A program made the translations under genes and the position numbers. DNA of 64,000 bases from Limosilactobacillus sp. (lineage in GTDB: Bacteria; Bacillota; Bacilli; Lactobacillales; Lactobacillaceae): positions 434,001 through 498,000 of the forward strand of contig NZ_JAKVPE010000001.1 of NCBI RefSeq assembly GCF_022482365.1, in the 5' to 3' direction. This document shows positions 27,129-35,424 of the stretch, in pieces; position 1 is the stretch's first letter, and each line of letters opens with the position of its first letter. Under the pieces are notes generated by a model. The model saw only the letters and a list, made by a program, of their open reading frames with translations, made no database searches and was not told the origin of the DNA.

Positions 27129-28196
27129 TTGGAAGCAGATAAGTACTTAAAATTGATTCAAGAGGAGCTGACCAGGCTCCCCGACTACGTCAATGAATAT
27201 TACCTTGGCACCAATCATGCCGTCACAACGACTTACCAGTACCTGACGGAGATCCGGCGCTTTTTCGACTGGCTGCGGGTCAGTGGCTTGGTCAAGGCCA
27301 AGGATAACCGGGCAATTCAAACGGCTGATTTGGCCAAGCTGCGTCGTGGTGATATCATGCTCTACATTGATCACCTCAGGCACAGCACCAATGCCCAGGG
27401 GCACCTCAATTCGCCGACCTCAATCAACCGGTCAATTAACGCTCTGCGTTCGCTGTTCAAATTCTTGACGGTCACCGCCGACGTCAAGGACGGTGAGCCA
27501 TACTTTTACCGCAACGTCATGTTGAAGATCGACTCGCTCAACGATACCAAGACCCTGAACTACCGGGCCCACAACCTTGCCTCCCACATGTACCGGGGAC
27601 AGATGAAGTTCGACTTCATTAACTTCATCGAAAACGAATATCCTCAGAAGTGTGATAAGCGTGCCCGTCCCGCCTTCATGCGCAACAAGGAGCGTGACAT
27701 CGCCATCATCACTCTGATTCTGGGCACCGGCGTTCGGGTTTCGGAGGCCGCCAACGTCAACCTGGCCGACCTCAACCTCAAGCAAAAGCTGCTCGACGTC
27801 ACTCGGAAAGGTGGGCAGCGGGATGCCGTCCCAATTGCTCCCTGGGCCCTGCCCTACATCCAGGCCTACCTGGCAATTCGCGCCCAGCGTTACCACGCCT
27901 TGAAGAAGGATACGGCCTGTTTCTTAACGGTCTACCATGGTGAAACGCGCCGGATGACGGCCAACTCGATTGAGCGAATGGTTAAGAAGTATTCCACGGC
28001 CTTTGGGCATCCGCTGACCCCCCACAAGCTTCGTCACACCCTGGCCTCGGAACTCTACAACGTCACCAAGGACCAGGTGTTGGTCGCCCAGCAATTAGGA
28101 CAGAAGGGCACTTCGGCAACCGACCTCTATACCCACGTCGACCAAAAGCAGCAGCGCGCTGCCCTGGAAGAAATCAGCGAACATCCAGAAAAGTAA
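27129..28196 (+). CDS. xerS: Tyrosine recombinase XerS
   Basis: A 355-aa site-specific recombinase. The catalytic residues are visible: Arg in GTGVRVSEA, Lys in TRKGGQRD, HKLRH, and Tyr in SATDLYTHV; the usual HxxT-type His box is replaced by GQKGTSATD, as in the single-recombinase XerS of streptococci and some lactobacilli. XerS resolves chromosome dimers at difSL. The TTG at 27129 is chosen over GTG at 27120 because GGAG at 27117-27120 is spaced for it and the length then equals the family norm. A TATAAT lies at about 27092. Confidence 0.9.
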   Translation: MEADKYLKLIQEELTRLPDYVNEYYLGTNHAVTTTYQYLTEIRRFFDWLRVSGLVKAKDNRAIQTADLAKLRRGDIMLYIDHLRHSTNAQGHLNSPTSINRSINALRSLFKFLTVTADVKDGEPYFYRNVMLKIDSLNDTKTLNYRAHNLASHMYRGQMKFDFINFIENEYPQKCDKRARPAFMRNKERDIAIITLILGTGVRVSEAANVNLADLNLKQKLLDVTRKGGQRDAVPIAPWALPYIQAYLAIRAQRYHALKKDTACFLTVYHGETRRMTANSIERMVKKYSTAFGHPLTPHKLRHTLASELYNVTKDQVLVAQQLGQKGTSATDLYTHVDQKQQRAALEEISEHPEK

Positions 28197-28197
28197 A

Positions 28198-28227
28198 AAA
28201 GAGGCTGAGAATTAACTCAGCCTCTTT
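28198..28227 (+). terminator. Terminator after xerS
   Basis: AAAGAGGCTGAG pairs perfectly with CTCAGCCTCTTT 2 bp after the stop codon. It is also the left end of the dispersed intergenic repeat. Confidence 0.85.
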
Positions 28228-28328
28228 GCTGTTATGTAGCTATAAATGCAACAGCGCGGTAGATGCCTAGCCAGCCTCGCGGGGGTGGGAAGACGAACTC
28301 GCAAGCGAGTTCTGTCCCACCGCCTTTT
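28198..28328 (+). repeat. Palindromic intergenic repeat, short copy
   Basis: This stretch shares two blocks with 46893-47060. The right block (28265-28326) is identical at 61 of 62 positions and folds as GGTGGGA, then GAACTCGC-AA-GCGAGTTC, then TCCCACC. The left block is the terminator-like hairpin followed by CTCTTTGCTGTTAT. Compared with the other copy, about 36 bp of an internal hairpin is missing. Confidence 0.9.
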
Positions 28329-28331
28329 TGA

Positions 28332-29144
28332 TTATAGAAATTGTTCATCCAATTCTTGATTCAGCAATGAGCGATAGCGCTGCAGGCGCTGGACCCGATC
28401 GATCACCTGTTGATCGAGCTGGGCGCGGCGGTGCGGTCCCCAGGAATCCGCCAGCTGCAATTTGCCACGGCTATCGAAACGGTAGCCACCCCACATGTGC
28501 TGACTGATCGGTGCCATCAAAAGCGAGTCGACCACCCGCAGGAGGCCAATCGTGTGCTGGTCATCAAGGTAGCCAAGCGCCACGACGTCCCGGGGGTCAA
28601 TGTAGTTAAAGATCTGACAGCGCAGGTCCAGGGCTATCTGGCGCTGAGAATCGCCAAGCAGCCAGTAGAGATTGGGGCCTTCATAGAGCCAGGCCCCCGC
28701 CACCTGGTCGGGTGCAGCACAGTTTGCCAGGGCAAATTGGCCGTTGATCGAGCCGAGGGAATGACCATAGACATAAAAGCGGCAGGTGGGGTGCTGGTGG
28801 AGCAGCTTATTAAATTGTTGGGCGGCGGTCCACATCTCCTGGGGGATGGTCGGCACCTGATTCAAAATGGCCCCGCCAATCGGCAGGTTTACCCGCAGCC
28901 ATTCGTTCGTCCAGGTGGTCGGGTCACCCTTGCGAATCCCGGACGAGCCACGCAGAAGGACGGTGACTTCATGGGGACCACTAATGACCACGGTGGCGCG
29001 AAAGCCATTCTCCGTCTGTATCAGTTGGCCGACCTGGCCAATGATGAGCCCATCCACTTGGACCGTTTCTCCCACCTGCCAGTCATGGTATTCGAGCTGG
29101 GCCAGTTGAACCCGCTGCTGATCCGTCAGTTTATCATTGATCAT
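28332..29144 (-). CDS. Alpha/beta-hydrolase, lipase-like (DUF2974/Mbeg1-like)
   Basis: A 270-aa protein with the lipase nucleophile elbow VYGHSLGSINGQFALANC (Ser at about residue 126). A plausible triad Asp lies in YIDPRDVVALG and His in ISQHMWGGYRF. This order and the GHSLG context fit class 3-like lipases of the DUF2974 group. No signal peptide is present, so it is cytoplasmic unless exported otherwise. GGGAGGG precedes the ATG at 29144. It is divergent from the patatin gene, so two lipid-hydrolase genes share one intergenic region. Confidence 0.8.
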   Translation of the reverse strand: MINDKLTDQQRVQLAQLEYHDWQVGETVQVDGLIIGQVGQLIQTENGFRATVVISGPHEVTVLLRGSSGIRKGDPTTWTNEWLRVNLPIGGAILNQVPTIPQEMWTAAQQFNKLLHQHPTCRFYVYGHSLGSINGQFALANCAAPDQVAGAWLYEGPNLYWLLGDSQRQIALDLRCQIFNYIDPRDVVALGYLDDQHTIGLLRVVDSLLMAPISQHMWGGYRFDSRGKLQLADSWGPHRRAQLDQQVIDRVQRLQRYRSLLNQELDEQFL

Positions 29145-29267
29145 TGGTCATCCCTCCCTTATCTCTATTATCGACGATCCACCCAACTAGTGCAATCCCG
29201 TTGACATTCCCCGCTGCGGGTGTTGTATAATTTTGGGTAACACAAAATTTAAGGGAGCGTGGAGTGA

Positions 29268-30129
29268 ATGCTATACAATGCAGCTTTGGTCTTGGAGGGT
29301 GGCGCCTTTCGTGGTCAGTACACGGCTGGGGTCGTGGATACTTTTTTAGCCCACCACATCGAGTTTGACAACGTCATCGGCGTTTCGGCCGGATCGCTGT
29401 GCGGGGCGAACTTTGTCTCCAAGCAGTACGGCCGGGCAGCGATGATCAACATCAATCATCGCCACGATCGCGACTACATTTCATTCTCGCACCTCCTTCA
29501 CCGCCAAACGATCATCAACCTCGACTACCTATTCGAGGATCATGGTTGGCGCTGGGAAAACTTTAACGAACGGGCCTACGAGCGTTCGGCTTCTAACTTT
29601 ACCGCCGTTGCCACCAGCATGGTCACCGGCAAGGCCGTCAAGCTTTACCAACCCGGTCGGCGAAGACCTCACCCGGGCCCTCAAGGCTTCTTCGTCGATG
29701 CCGATCATCGCGAAGCCGCAGCGGACGAGCAAGGGCCTGTGCCTGGACGGCGGGGTGGCTGACTCCATTCCTTACGACCTGGCCCAGCAGCAGGGCTACG
29801 ATAAGATCGTGGTCATCCGGACCCGGGACATCACCTACCGTAAGGAGCCAACCAGCCGCACCCTTGCCAGCCTTTACGAGCGTTACTACGGCCGGGACTA
29901 CCCACTCTTCGTCCGAGCCGCCATTAATCGGCCAACCGTCTACAATCAACAGGTCGAGGAAATCAACCGACTGACCAGGGAGAAAAAGCTCTTCACCATC
30001 GCTCCCCAACAGCCAGTCAGGGTTAGCCGGATTGAGGGAAACGTTAAAAAATTACGTCAGCTGTACGAAACCGGCCAGCACGAGGCCGGCATGATCCTGC
30101 CGCAAATGATTAAATACTTGGAGCGGTAA
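29268..30129 (+). pseudogene. Patatin-like phospholipase gene, interrupted by a frameshift
   Basis: The first frame (29268 on) encodes LVLEGGAFRGQYTAG (oxyanion hole) and IGVSAGSL (nucleophile Ser), and stays in register to about 29650, GKAVKLYQ. After that the family sequence continues in the next frame as NPVGEDLTRALKASSSMPI and LCLDGGVADSIPYD, which holds the catalytic Asp in DGG, to the stop at 30129. The first frame instead runs on into a Arg/Pro/Gly-rich tail and stops at 29762. Loss of two bases, for example from an ACAC near 29648, would explain it and restore a 287-aa protein. It may be a true mutation or a sequencing error. Confidence 0.85.
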
Positions 30130-30186
30130 CCTTTTCCCGCGAAAAGTGCTATACTGAATGATAGTTAGAAAATAAATAAACATTTT

Positions 30187-30276
30187 GCATTAGGAGTGTC
30201 CGTCTGCCGGACTGAGATGCGCTCAAAAGCGTGGATCCTATGAACCTGTCAAGCCAGTACTTGCGGAGGGAAATGC
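30187..30276 (+). promoter_or_regulatory. TPP riboswitch (THI element)
   Basis: The conserved parts appear in order: AGGAGTGTCCG, CTGAGATG, TGAACCTGT and GCGGAGGGAAAT. A strong terminator hairpin follows at 30290-30326, ahead of thiM. Thiamine pyrophosphate binding would favour the terminator and switch off thiMDE. Confidence 0.92.
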
Positions 30277-30289
30277 GGACGAAAGAAAT

Positions 30290-30326
30290 AATCCCCATCA
30301 GACCAACGTAAGTCTGGTGGGGATTT
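30290..30326 (+). terminator. Riboswitch-controlled terminator before thiM
   Basis: AATCCCCATCAGAC pairs with GTCTGGTGGGGATT and is followed by TTTTCT. It is the expression platform of the TPP riboswitch. Confidence 0.88.
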
Positions 30327-30368
30327 TCTAATAATGTGCCCAAAGTGTGCCCGGAAGGAGTGAATATT

Positions 30369-31181
30369 TTGAATTGTAATAATTTGCCATACGCATTAAT
30401 TGATCGTTTACGGCAAGCCAATCCAGTCGTCCTGACGGTGGCCAACAGCGTCACCATTGATAAGGTGGCAGACGGGCTGAGTGCAATCGGCGCTTCACCA
30501 ATCATGTCCAAGGAGCCTGCCGAGGCCGCGGCAATGGTCCAACTGGCCAACGCGATTACCATCAACCTCGGAACGATTACCGAAGCCCAGCTGAAACAAA
30601 TTCGGGCGGTTCTGGACGCCAACGCCAACCGGCTGCCCGTTGTCCTCGACCCGGTCGCCGTCGGCAGCGTTCCCTATCGTCTTAAAATTGCCCACCAGCT
30701 TTTGGCGGACTACCACTTTACGGTCATCCGGGGAAACGCGGGTGAAATTGCGGCCTTGACCGGGGCCAAATGGCAAGCCCACGGCATCGACGCCGGTCAG
30801 GGCAGCATGGACCTAGCCACCATCGCCCAACAGTGTGCCCACCAGTACCACTCCCTCGTTGCGCTGTCCGGGCCCACCGACTTCGTCACCGACGGCCAGG
30901 ACGTCTTTACCAACCCGCTGGGTGATCAATATTTGGCACTGAACGTTGGCAGCGGGGACATGCTGTCCAGTACCCTGGCGGCCTACCTAGCGCTAGGAGA
31001 AGCGCCGCTGCCAACGTGCAGTCTCGCCTGCCAGACCTTTGCCTTTGCTGGCGTTCAGGCGGCAAGGGATGTCCGGGGGCTCGGGCAGTGGCAAAGTCGG
31101 TTTTTCGATGAATTATGTCAGCTCACCAGCACAAGCGTGCAAGAGGGCGTCGTAGAAAGGATGAATAAAAACAATGACTAA
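30369..31181 (+). CDS. thiM: Hydroxyethylthiazole kinase
   Basis: A 270-aa ribokinase-like enzyme that phosphorylates thiazole alcohol in thiamine salvage. Family features are VLTVANSVTIDKVADGLSAIGASPIMS near the start, VLDPVAVGSVPYR, VIRGNAGEIAAL, and the anion-hole LNVGSGDMLSST with the catalytic position (usually GTGC.L; here the Cys is Met). The TTG start at 30369 is chosen because AAGGAG is 9 bp upstream. It is the first gene of the riboswitch-controlled operon and overlaps thiD by 8 bp. Confidence 0.93.
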   Translation: MNCNNLPYALIDRLRQANPVVLTVANSVTIDKVADGLSAIGASPIMSKEPAEAAAMVQLANAITINLGTITEAQLKQIRAVLDANANRLPVVLDPVAVGSVPYRLKIAHQLLADYHFTVIRGNAGEIAALTGAKWQAHGIDAGQGSMDLATIAQQCAHQYHSLVALSGPTDFVTDGQDVFTNPLGDQYLALNVGSGDMLSSTLAAYLALGEAPLPTCSLACQTFAFAGVQAARDVRGLGQWQSRFFDELCQLTSTSVQEGVVERMNKNND

Positions 31182-31983
31182 TGATTTTCCACAAGCTTTG
31201 ACAATTGCCGGTACCGATAGCGGCGGTGGCGCCGGGATCGCGGCCGATTTCAAAACAATGCAGATGCGCCATGTCTTCGCAACCATGGTGGTGGTAGCCG
31301 TGACCGCGCAAAATACGCTCGGCGTCCAGGATGCCTTCCCGATGCCGCCGAAAATGATCGACGAACAGTTTGCCTCCCTGGCGGCCGACCTGAACATCCG
31401 GGCCTGCAAGACGGGAATGCTGGCCGACGTCCCGCGGGTCAAGGCGGTGGTGGCCAATCTGAAGAAGTACGATTTTGGGCCCCTGACCGTTGATCCGGTC
31501 ATGATTGCCAAGGGCGGGGCTAAGCTGCTCAGCGATGACGCCATCGCGGTCGTCCGGGATGAGCTCCTGCCGCTCGCCGACCTGGTTACGCCCAACCTGC
31601 CGGAAGCCGAGGAGCTGACGGGGATGAAGATCGAGACGGAAGATGAAATGGTCACTGCCGGCAAGAAGCTCCAGTCCCTGGGCGCCAAGAACGTCCTCGT
31701 CAAGGGTGGTCACTTCCACGATGCCAACGCCGCCAACGACTTTGTTCTCCTCGAAAACGGTGAAAACTTCTGGATGACCTCGCCGCGGGTTGCCACCCAT
31801 AACACTCACGGAACTGGGGACACCATTTCCGCCTGCATCACCGCCGAGCTGGCTAAGGGCCACACGATGGAGGAAGCCATTCGGACCGGAAAGGCTTATG
31901 TCGAGGCCACCATTCGCGATGGTATCAATGTCGGCCACGGTCACGGTCCGCTGAACCACTGGGCGCAGATCAAGGAGGACTAA
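31174..31983 (+). CDS. thiD: Bifunctional HMP kinase/HMP-phosphate kinase
   Basis: A 269-aa kinase. ALTIAGTDSGGGAGIAADFKT is the substrate site, VDPVMIAKGG and ITPNLPEAEEL-like VTPNLPEAEEL lie mid-protein, VLVKGGH binds ATP, and THGTGDTISACI holds the catalytic Asp. It makes hydroxymethylpyrimidine pyrophosphate, which ThiE joins to thiazole phosphate. It lies between thiM and thiE in one operon. Confidence 0.96.
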   Translation: MTNDFPQALTIAGTDSGGGAGIAADFKTMQMRHVFATMVVVAVTAQNTLGVQDAFPMPPKMIDEQFASLAADLNIRACKTGMLADVPRVKAVVANLKKYDFGPLTVDPVMIAKGGAKLLSDDAIAVVRDELLPLADLVTPNLPEAEELTGMKIETEDEMVTAGKKLQSLGAKNVLVKGGHFHDANAANDFVLLENGENFWMTSPRVATHNTHGTGDTISACITAELAKGHTMEEAIRTGKAYVEATIRDGINVGHGHGPLNHWAQIKED

Positions 31984-31985
31984 TC

Positions 31986-32633
31986 ATGCAATTCAAGCCA
32001 ACAATGCTGCGGGCCTACCTGGTCGGCGGAACCCAGGACACCCACAACGATTCACAGGAATTCCTACAGAAGGTTGAGCTGGCCATGCAGGCAGGAATTA
32101 CAGCCTTCCAGTACCGCGAAAAGGGGGCTTCACGGCTTAGCAACTCGGAAAAATTACAGATGGCCCAGCAACTGCGTGAGCTGACCCGCCACTACCAAAT
32201 TCCCTACTTCATCGATGACGACGAGGAGCTGGCACTGCAGGTGGGAGCGGATGGGGTCCACGTCGGTCAAAAGGACCAGCGGATTGAAACCGTCATCCAG
32301 CGAGCGGCGGGTCAGCTGATGATCGGCTACTCCTGCAACACCTTGCCCGAAATTGCCAAGGCCAACCAGCTGACCGCTGTTGATTATATCGGTGCCGGCC
32401 CGGTCTTCCCAACCAGTTCCAAGGACGATGCCGACCCGGCACTGGGCTGCAACAAACTTCGGCAACTGGTCCAGGCCAGTCACCACCCGATCGTTGCGAT
32501 TGGCGGCCTGAGTGCCGCTAATCTGGCCGCCACCGCCCATACCGGTGTGGCGGGCGGTTCCGTGATTTCAATGGTCTTGCAGAGTTCTGACATTCCTGGT
32601 GCCGTTGCTCAATTGCTAAATGCATTTAAGTAA
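31986..32633 (+). CDS. thiE: Thiamine-phosphate synthase
   Basis: A 215-aa TIM-barrel enzyme that couples HMP-PP and thiazole phosphate. Conserved stretches are FQYREKGAS (diphosphate site), VGADGVHVGQKDQ, IGYSCNT, DYIGAGPVFPTSSKDDA and IVAIGGLSAAN. AAGGAGG overlaps the thiD stop. With thiM and thiD this makes a salvage-only pathway; no de novo thiC or thiG is in the window. Confidence 0.96.
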   Translation: MQFKPTMLRAYLVGGTQDTHNDSQEFLQKVELAMQAGITAFQYREKGASRLSNSEKLQMAQQLRELTRHYQIPYFIDDDEELALQVGADGVHVGQKDQRIETVIQRAAGQLMIGYSCNTLPEIAKANQLTAVDYIGAGPVFPTSSKDDADPALGCNKLRQLVQASHHPIVAIGGLSAANLAATAHTGVAGGSVISMVLQSSDIPGAVAQLLNAFK

Positions 32634-32763
32634 AAAGAAAAACGTCCAGCACCACTCCATGCTGAACGCTTCCCTTATCCAATTAACAGTAGGTACTAAC
32701 ATCATACCCACGATAAACATTATACTATACAAATCATGCACGATTGTCTAAATTTAGCAACTT

Positions 32764-32868
32764 TTATAATTTAGCAAGGTTCTCCGACAAGGCCAGGAGA
32801 ACGAATGAAGCAACGACCAGGACCGTCAGGGCGATCACGTACTTACGCTGTGGATCCATTTTCTTCAT
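32764..32868 (-). CDS. Small single-span membrane protein
   Basis: A 34-aa frame starting MKKMDPQRKYVIALTVLVVA, with a basic N-terminus and one hydrophobic helix (about residues 10-27). A strong ribosome site (GGAGGGG, 7 bp before the ATG) supports translation. It lies between thiE and the next plus-strand gene in a 338-bp gap. Function is unknown; the shape fits small membrane regulators. Confidence 0.55.
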   Translation of the reverse strand: MKKMDPQRKYVIALTVLVVASFVLLALSENLAKL

Positions 32869-32971
32869 GATTAACCCCTCCCTCACCTCTTAGTATAGCT
32901 CACTTTACAGCATAGTAGACATTTAACCGCTCGTGAGTTAAATTAGGAAGGAACAAAAGGAGTTGAAGAAG

Positions 32972-33325
32972 ATGGCAGAGACAGACTACCAGTACGATGA
33001 CCAGGGCTTTCGCGAGGATCTGAAGGACAAGCCCGATGTTCTCCACCAGCCGGATGCCGATCGTTCGGCCTGGGAGGTGCAAACGCTGGACTACGACACA
33101 ACGCTTGCCCTTCTCAAGGGGGACGAGGCCGTAAAGCCGGAGTACCAATTTGACGACCAGGTCCTAGAAAAGCTCAAAAAGGACGTTCCAGAAATCGACG
33201 GAACCGCAACCCCGAAGGTCATCGAGGACAAGTATCAGCAGATCCTCCTCGCCCGCTATAATGTTGCTCAGGAGCAAAACGTCACCGTTGGCTTGGACAA
33301 AAAGTCGACCGATGATGAGAACTAA
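32972..33325 (+). CDS. Conserved acidic hypothetical protein
   Basis: A 117-aa, very acidic, Tyr/Asp-rich soluble protein starting MAETDYQYDDQGFREDL. AAAGGAG is correctly spaced for the ATG at 32972; an upstream in-frame TTG at 32963 is too close to it. No catalytic motif or family is recognised. It is a single-gene unit with its own terminator. Confidence 0.7.
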   Translation: MAETDYQYDDQGFREDLKDKPDVLHQPDADRSAWEVQTLDYDTTLALLKGDEAVKPEYQFDDQVLEKLKKDVPEIDGTATPKVIEDKYQQILLARYNVAQEQNVTVGLDKKSTDDEN

Positions 33326-33367
33326 AATAAGGCTCAGTGATCAAAACGATCGCTGGGCCTTATTTTT
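33325..33367. terminator. Bidirectional terminator
   Basis: AATAAGGC-CAG-GATC pairs with GATC-CTG-GCCTTATT around a 5-nt loop and is flanked by T- and A-runs between converging genes. Confidence 0.82.
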
Positions 33368-34624
33368 CTAGGCAAAGAAGGCTTTCGTCTGCAGCCACTT
33401 GGAAAGGGCGATGGAGATCGCCACTCCCATTGCCAGTGGCAGGAAAGCGGAAAAGTTCAGGTGGCAGACTTCAAACAGCATGAACATCGCCATTAACGGT
33501 GCCTGCTGGGATGCAGCCAGGAAGAAGGCGGCGCCCAAGACGGCGGCCTGGGCCATCGTTACCCCCGGTACCAGGCTGACGTAAATCATGCCGGCGTAAG
33601 CTCCTAGCACGGCGCCCAGCGCGATCGATGGTGTCAGGACACCACCATAGCCCCCGCACTTCATGACGAAGAGCGTTACCAGGGCCTTGGCAACCAGGCC
33701 GAACAGCAGGGTTAAGATAACGGTCTTGCTGGCGCTAGTCGTGTTCATTGCCAGCTGTGCCAATCCCCGACCGTTCCCCATGATCTGCGGGAAGTAGGCG
33801 GCAATCGCACCAGTAATCGCCGAAATAATCGGCAGCTGGACCAAGACGTGCTTGGTAGTGGCCCGGTGTGCCTTGGCAACGGCAATGTACTTCTTAAAGA
33901 GCGTTCCAAGCAGGCCGCATACCAGTCCCAGGACCAGAGCCAGTGGCAGAATTTGCAGCTGGAAGGTCTTGGAGCCGACCAGGTAGTACGGCTTGTAGCC
34001 CTTCACGATCGAACCGATCAGGGTGGCAATCACCGACATTGTCAGGCTGACGGCGATTACCCGCGCGTTGATTTTCTTGTACAGCAGCTCCATGCAAAAA
34101 ACCGCACCGGTGATCGGGGCAATGTAGACTCCGGCAAAGCCAGCACCCGCGGCCGCCGCAACGATCATCCGACGGTCTTCGGCATCCAGCCCCAGGAACT
34201 GTTTCCCGCGGGCAAAACGCTCCCAGGTCTGGGCCAGGGCAGCACCGGCTTCCCGTGGGGCCAGTTCCCGACCGATCGAGTTCCCAGTTCCCACGAAGAA
34301 GATCTGGGTGTAGACGTGAATCATCGTCTTGCCCAGAGGCATGTGGGCTCCCTTGACAGCTTTCCCCAATTTAACCGGCTTATAGTGCCGCTGCAGAAGG
34401 TACCAAACGATTGCGGCAATGATCCCACCGACCAATACCGAGAGGAAGCGGTGCAGACCGCTGTCCATCCAGTTAACCGGCACCAGGTTGGTTTCCTCAA
34501 AACTTAGGAAGTACTTTTCCGTCAGATCCAGGGCAACGCTGACCAGCAACGAGCTGAAGCCGACGACGACCCCTAGGACAACCGTAGCGATTGCCAGGGG
34601 CAGATTCTTGCTTACTTTCTTCAT
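33368..34624 (-). CDS. CLC-family anion channel/transporter, divergent
   Basis: A 418-aa membrane protein with CLC-like helices. GTGNSIGRELAPREAGAALA takes the place of the canonical GREGP helix-N-terminus motif, and GFAGVYIAPITGAVFCMELL matches the GIFAAPLAGxxFxxE-type region. The usual GSGIP selectivity segment is not evident, and a shortened GVLTPSIALGAVLGAYAG stands for the GxFxPxL motif. So it belongs to the CLC superfamily but to a divergent branch; whether it carries chloride, fluoride or another ion is unknown. Confidence 0.82.
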   Translation of the reverse strand: MKKVSKNLPLAIATVVLGVVVGFSSLLVSVALDLTEKYFLSFEETNLVPVNWMDSGLHRFLSVLVGGIIAAIVWYLLQRHYKPVKLGKAVKGAHMPLGKTMIHVYTQIFFVGTGNSIGRELAPREAGAALAQTWERFARGKQFLGLDAEDRRMIVAAAAGAGFAGVYIAPITGAVFCMELLYKKINARVIAVSLTMSVIATLIGSIVKGYKPYYLVGSKTFQLQILPLALVLGLVCGLLGTLFKKYIAVAKAHRATTKHVLVQLPIISAITGAIAAYFPQIMGNGRGLAQLAMNTTSASKTVILTLLFGLVAKALVTLFVMKCGGYGGVLTPSIALGAVLGAYAGMIYVSLVPGVTMAQAAVLGAAFFLAASQQAPLMAMFMLFEVCHLNFSAFLPLAMGVAISIALSKWLQTKAFFA

Positions 34625-34742
34625 TATTCAACTCTCCATCTAACAATAATTGCAAATCGTTAATCATTTTAACACGAATAGCACCAACTTGGTGTCTGTC
34701 AATTGTTATAATAGAAATAATCTTGAAATTTAGGTGACAAAT

Positions 34743-35360
34743 TTGAATAAAAGCAAAAAGATTTTACTCGGTGGAATATCCTGCTGGCTTGCCTTTGGCG
34801 TTTTCTTGTTTTCCTATTTAGCCCACGCTTCCTGGATCACCGCTCTTGATCAGTGGGGCTACCACCTTCTTCAACCAACCACCGCACTCCGGACCAGTAT
34901 TTACGCTGTGATTACTCGGCTCGGCGATCCAACAACCGTTTTTACCATCACCGTCTTGATTGGCCTGCTGTGCTGGTGGCGGCATCGACTTGCAACAGGT
35001 GGGTGGTATCTTGGTATTCAGGTGATTGGCTACCTACTGGTCATTGCCGTGAAGTATAGCGTTGTTCGGCCGCGACCGACCCATCAGTTAGTTGCCGCCA
35101 GGGGGTATAGCTTCCCCAGTGGGCACACCTTTGCAACCACCCTCTTCACGCTGACGATCATCACTCTCCTGTGGCCGCATCTTCACCGCCGTTGGCAGCG
35201 AGTCCTGTTATCAGTTGTGGGAGCAGTCTGGATACTTGCCGTGATGTCTTCACGCGTCTACCTGCGAGATCATTACTCGACGGACGTCCTCGCTGGTCTC
35301 CTTTTAGCTGCCGGCTGGTGGCTGCTGACGTCCTTAATCAAGCCCCGCGTAATAAAATAG
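34743..35360 (+). CDS. PAP2 superfamily membrane phosphatase
   Basis: A 205-aa protein with about six membrane spans. The three PAP2 motifs are visible: KYSVVRPRP, FPSGHTF and SRVYLRDHYSTDVLAG, giving the catalytic His pair and Arg facing outward. Such enzymes dephosphorylate phosphatidate, undecaprenyl pyrophosphate or related lipids. TTG at 34743 is preferred to GTG at 34734 because AGGTGA is spaced for it. Confidence 0.88.
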   Translation: MNKSKKILLGGISCWLAFGVFLFSYLAHASWITALDQWGYHLLQPTTALRTSIYAVITRLGDPTTVFTITVLIGLLCWWRHRLATGGWYLGIQVIGYLLVIAVKYSVVRPRPTHQLVAARGYSFPSGHTFATTLFTLTIITLLWPHLHRRWQRVLLSVVGAVWILAVMSSRVYLRDHYSTDVLAGLLLAAGWWLLTSLIKPRVIK

Positions 35361-35424
35361 TTTTGAAAACGGGTGCTAATTCGCTATAATGGATTATTGG
35401 ATAAGAAAATTGGGGGAATATGGC

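Noticed and set aside
28410-29204. 264-codon plus-strand frame opposite the lipase gene
   Set aside because: Antisense shadow; the lipase on the minus strand has the GHSLG elbow and a proper ribosome site.
31123-31959. 278-codon minus-strand frame opposite thiD
   Set aside because: Antisense shadow of a clearly recognisable thiD; composition is GC-bias driven.
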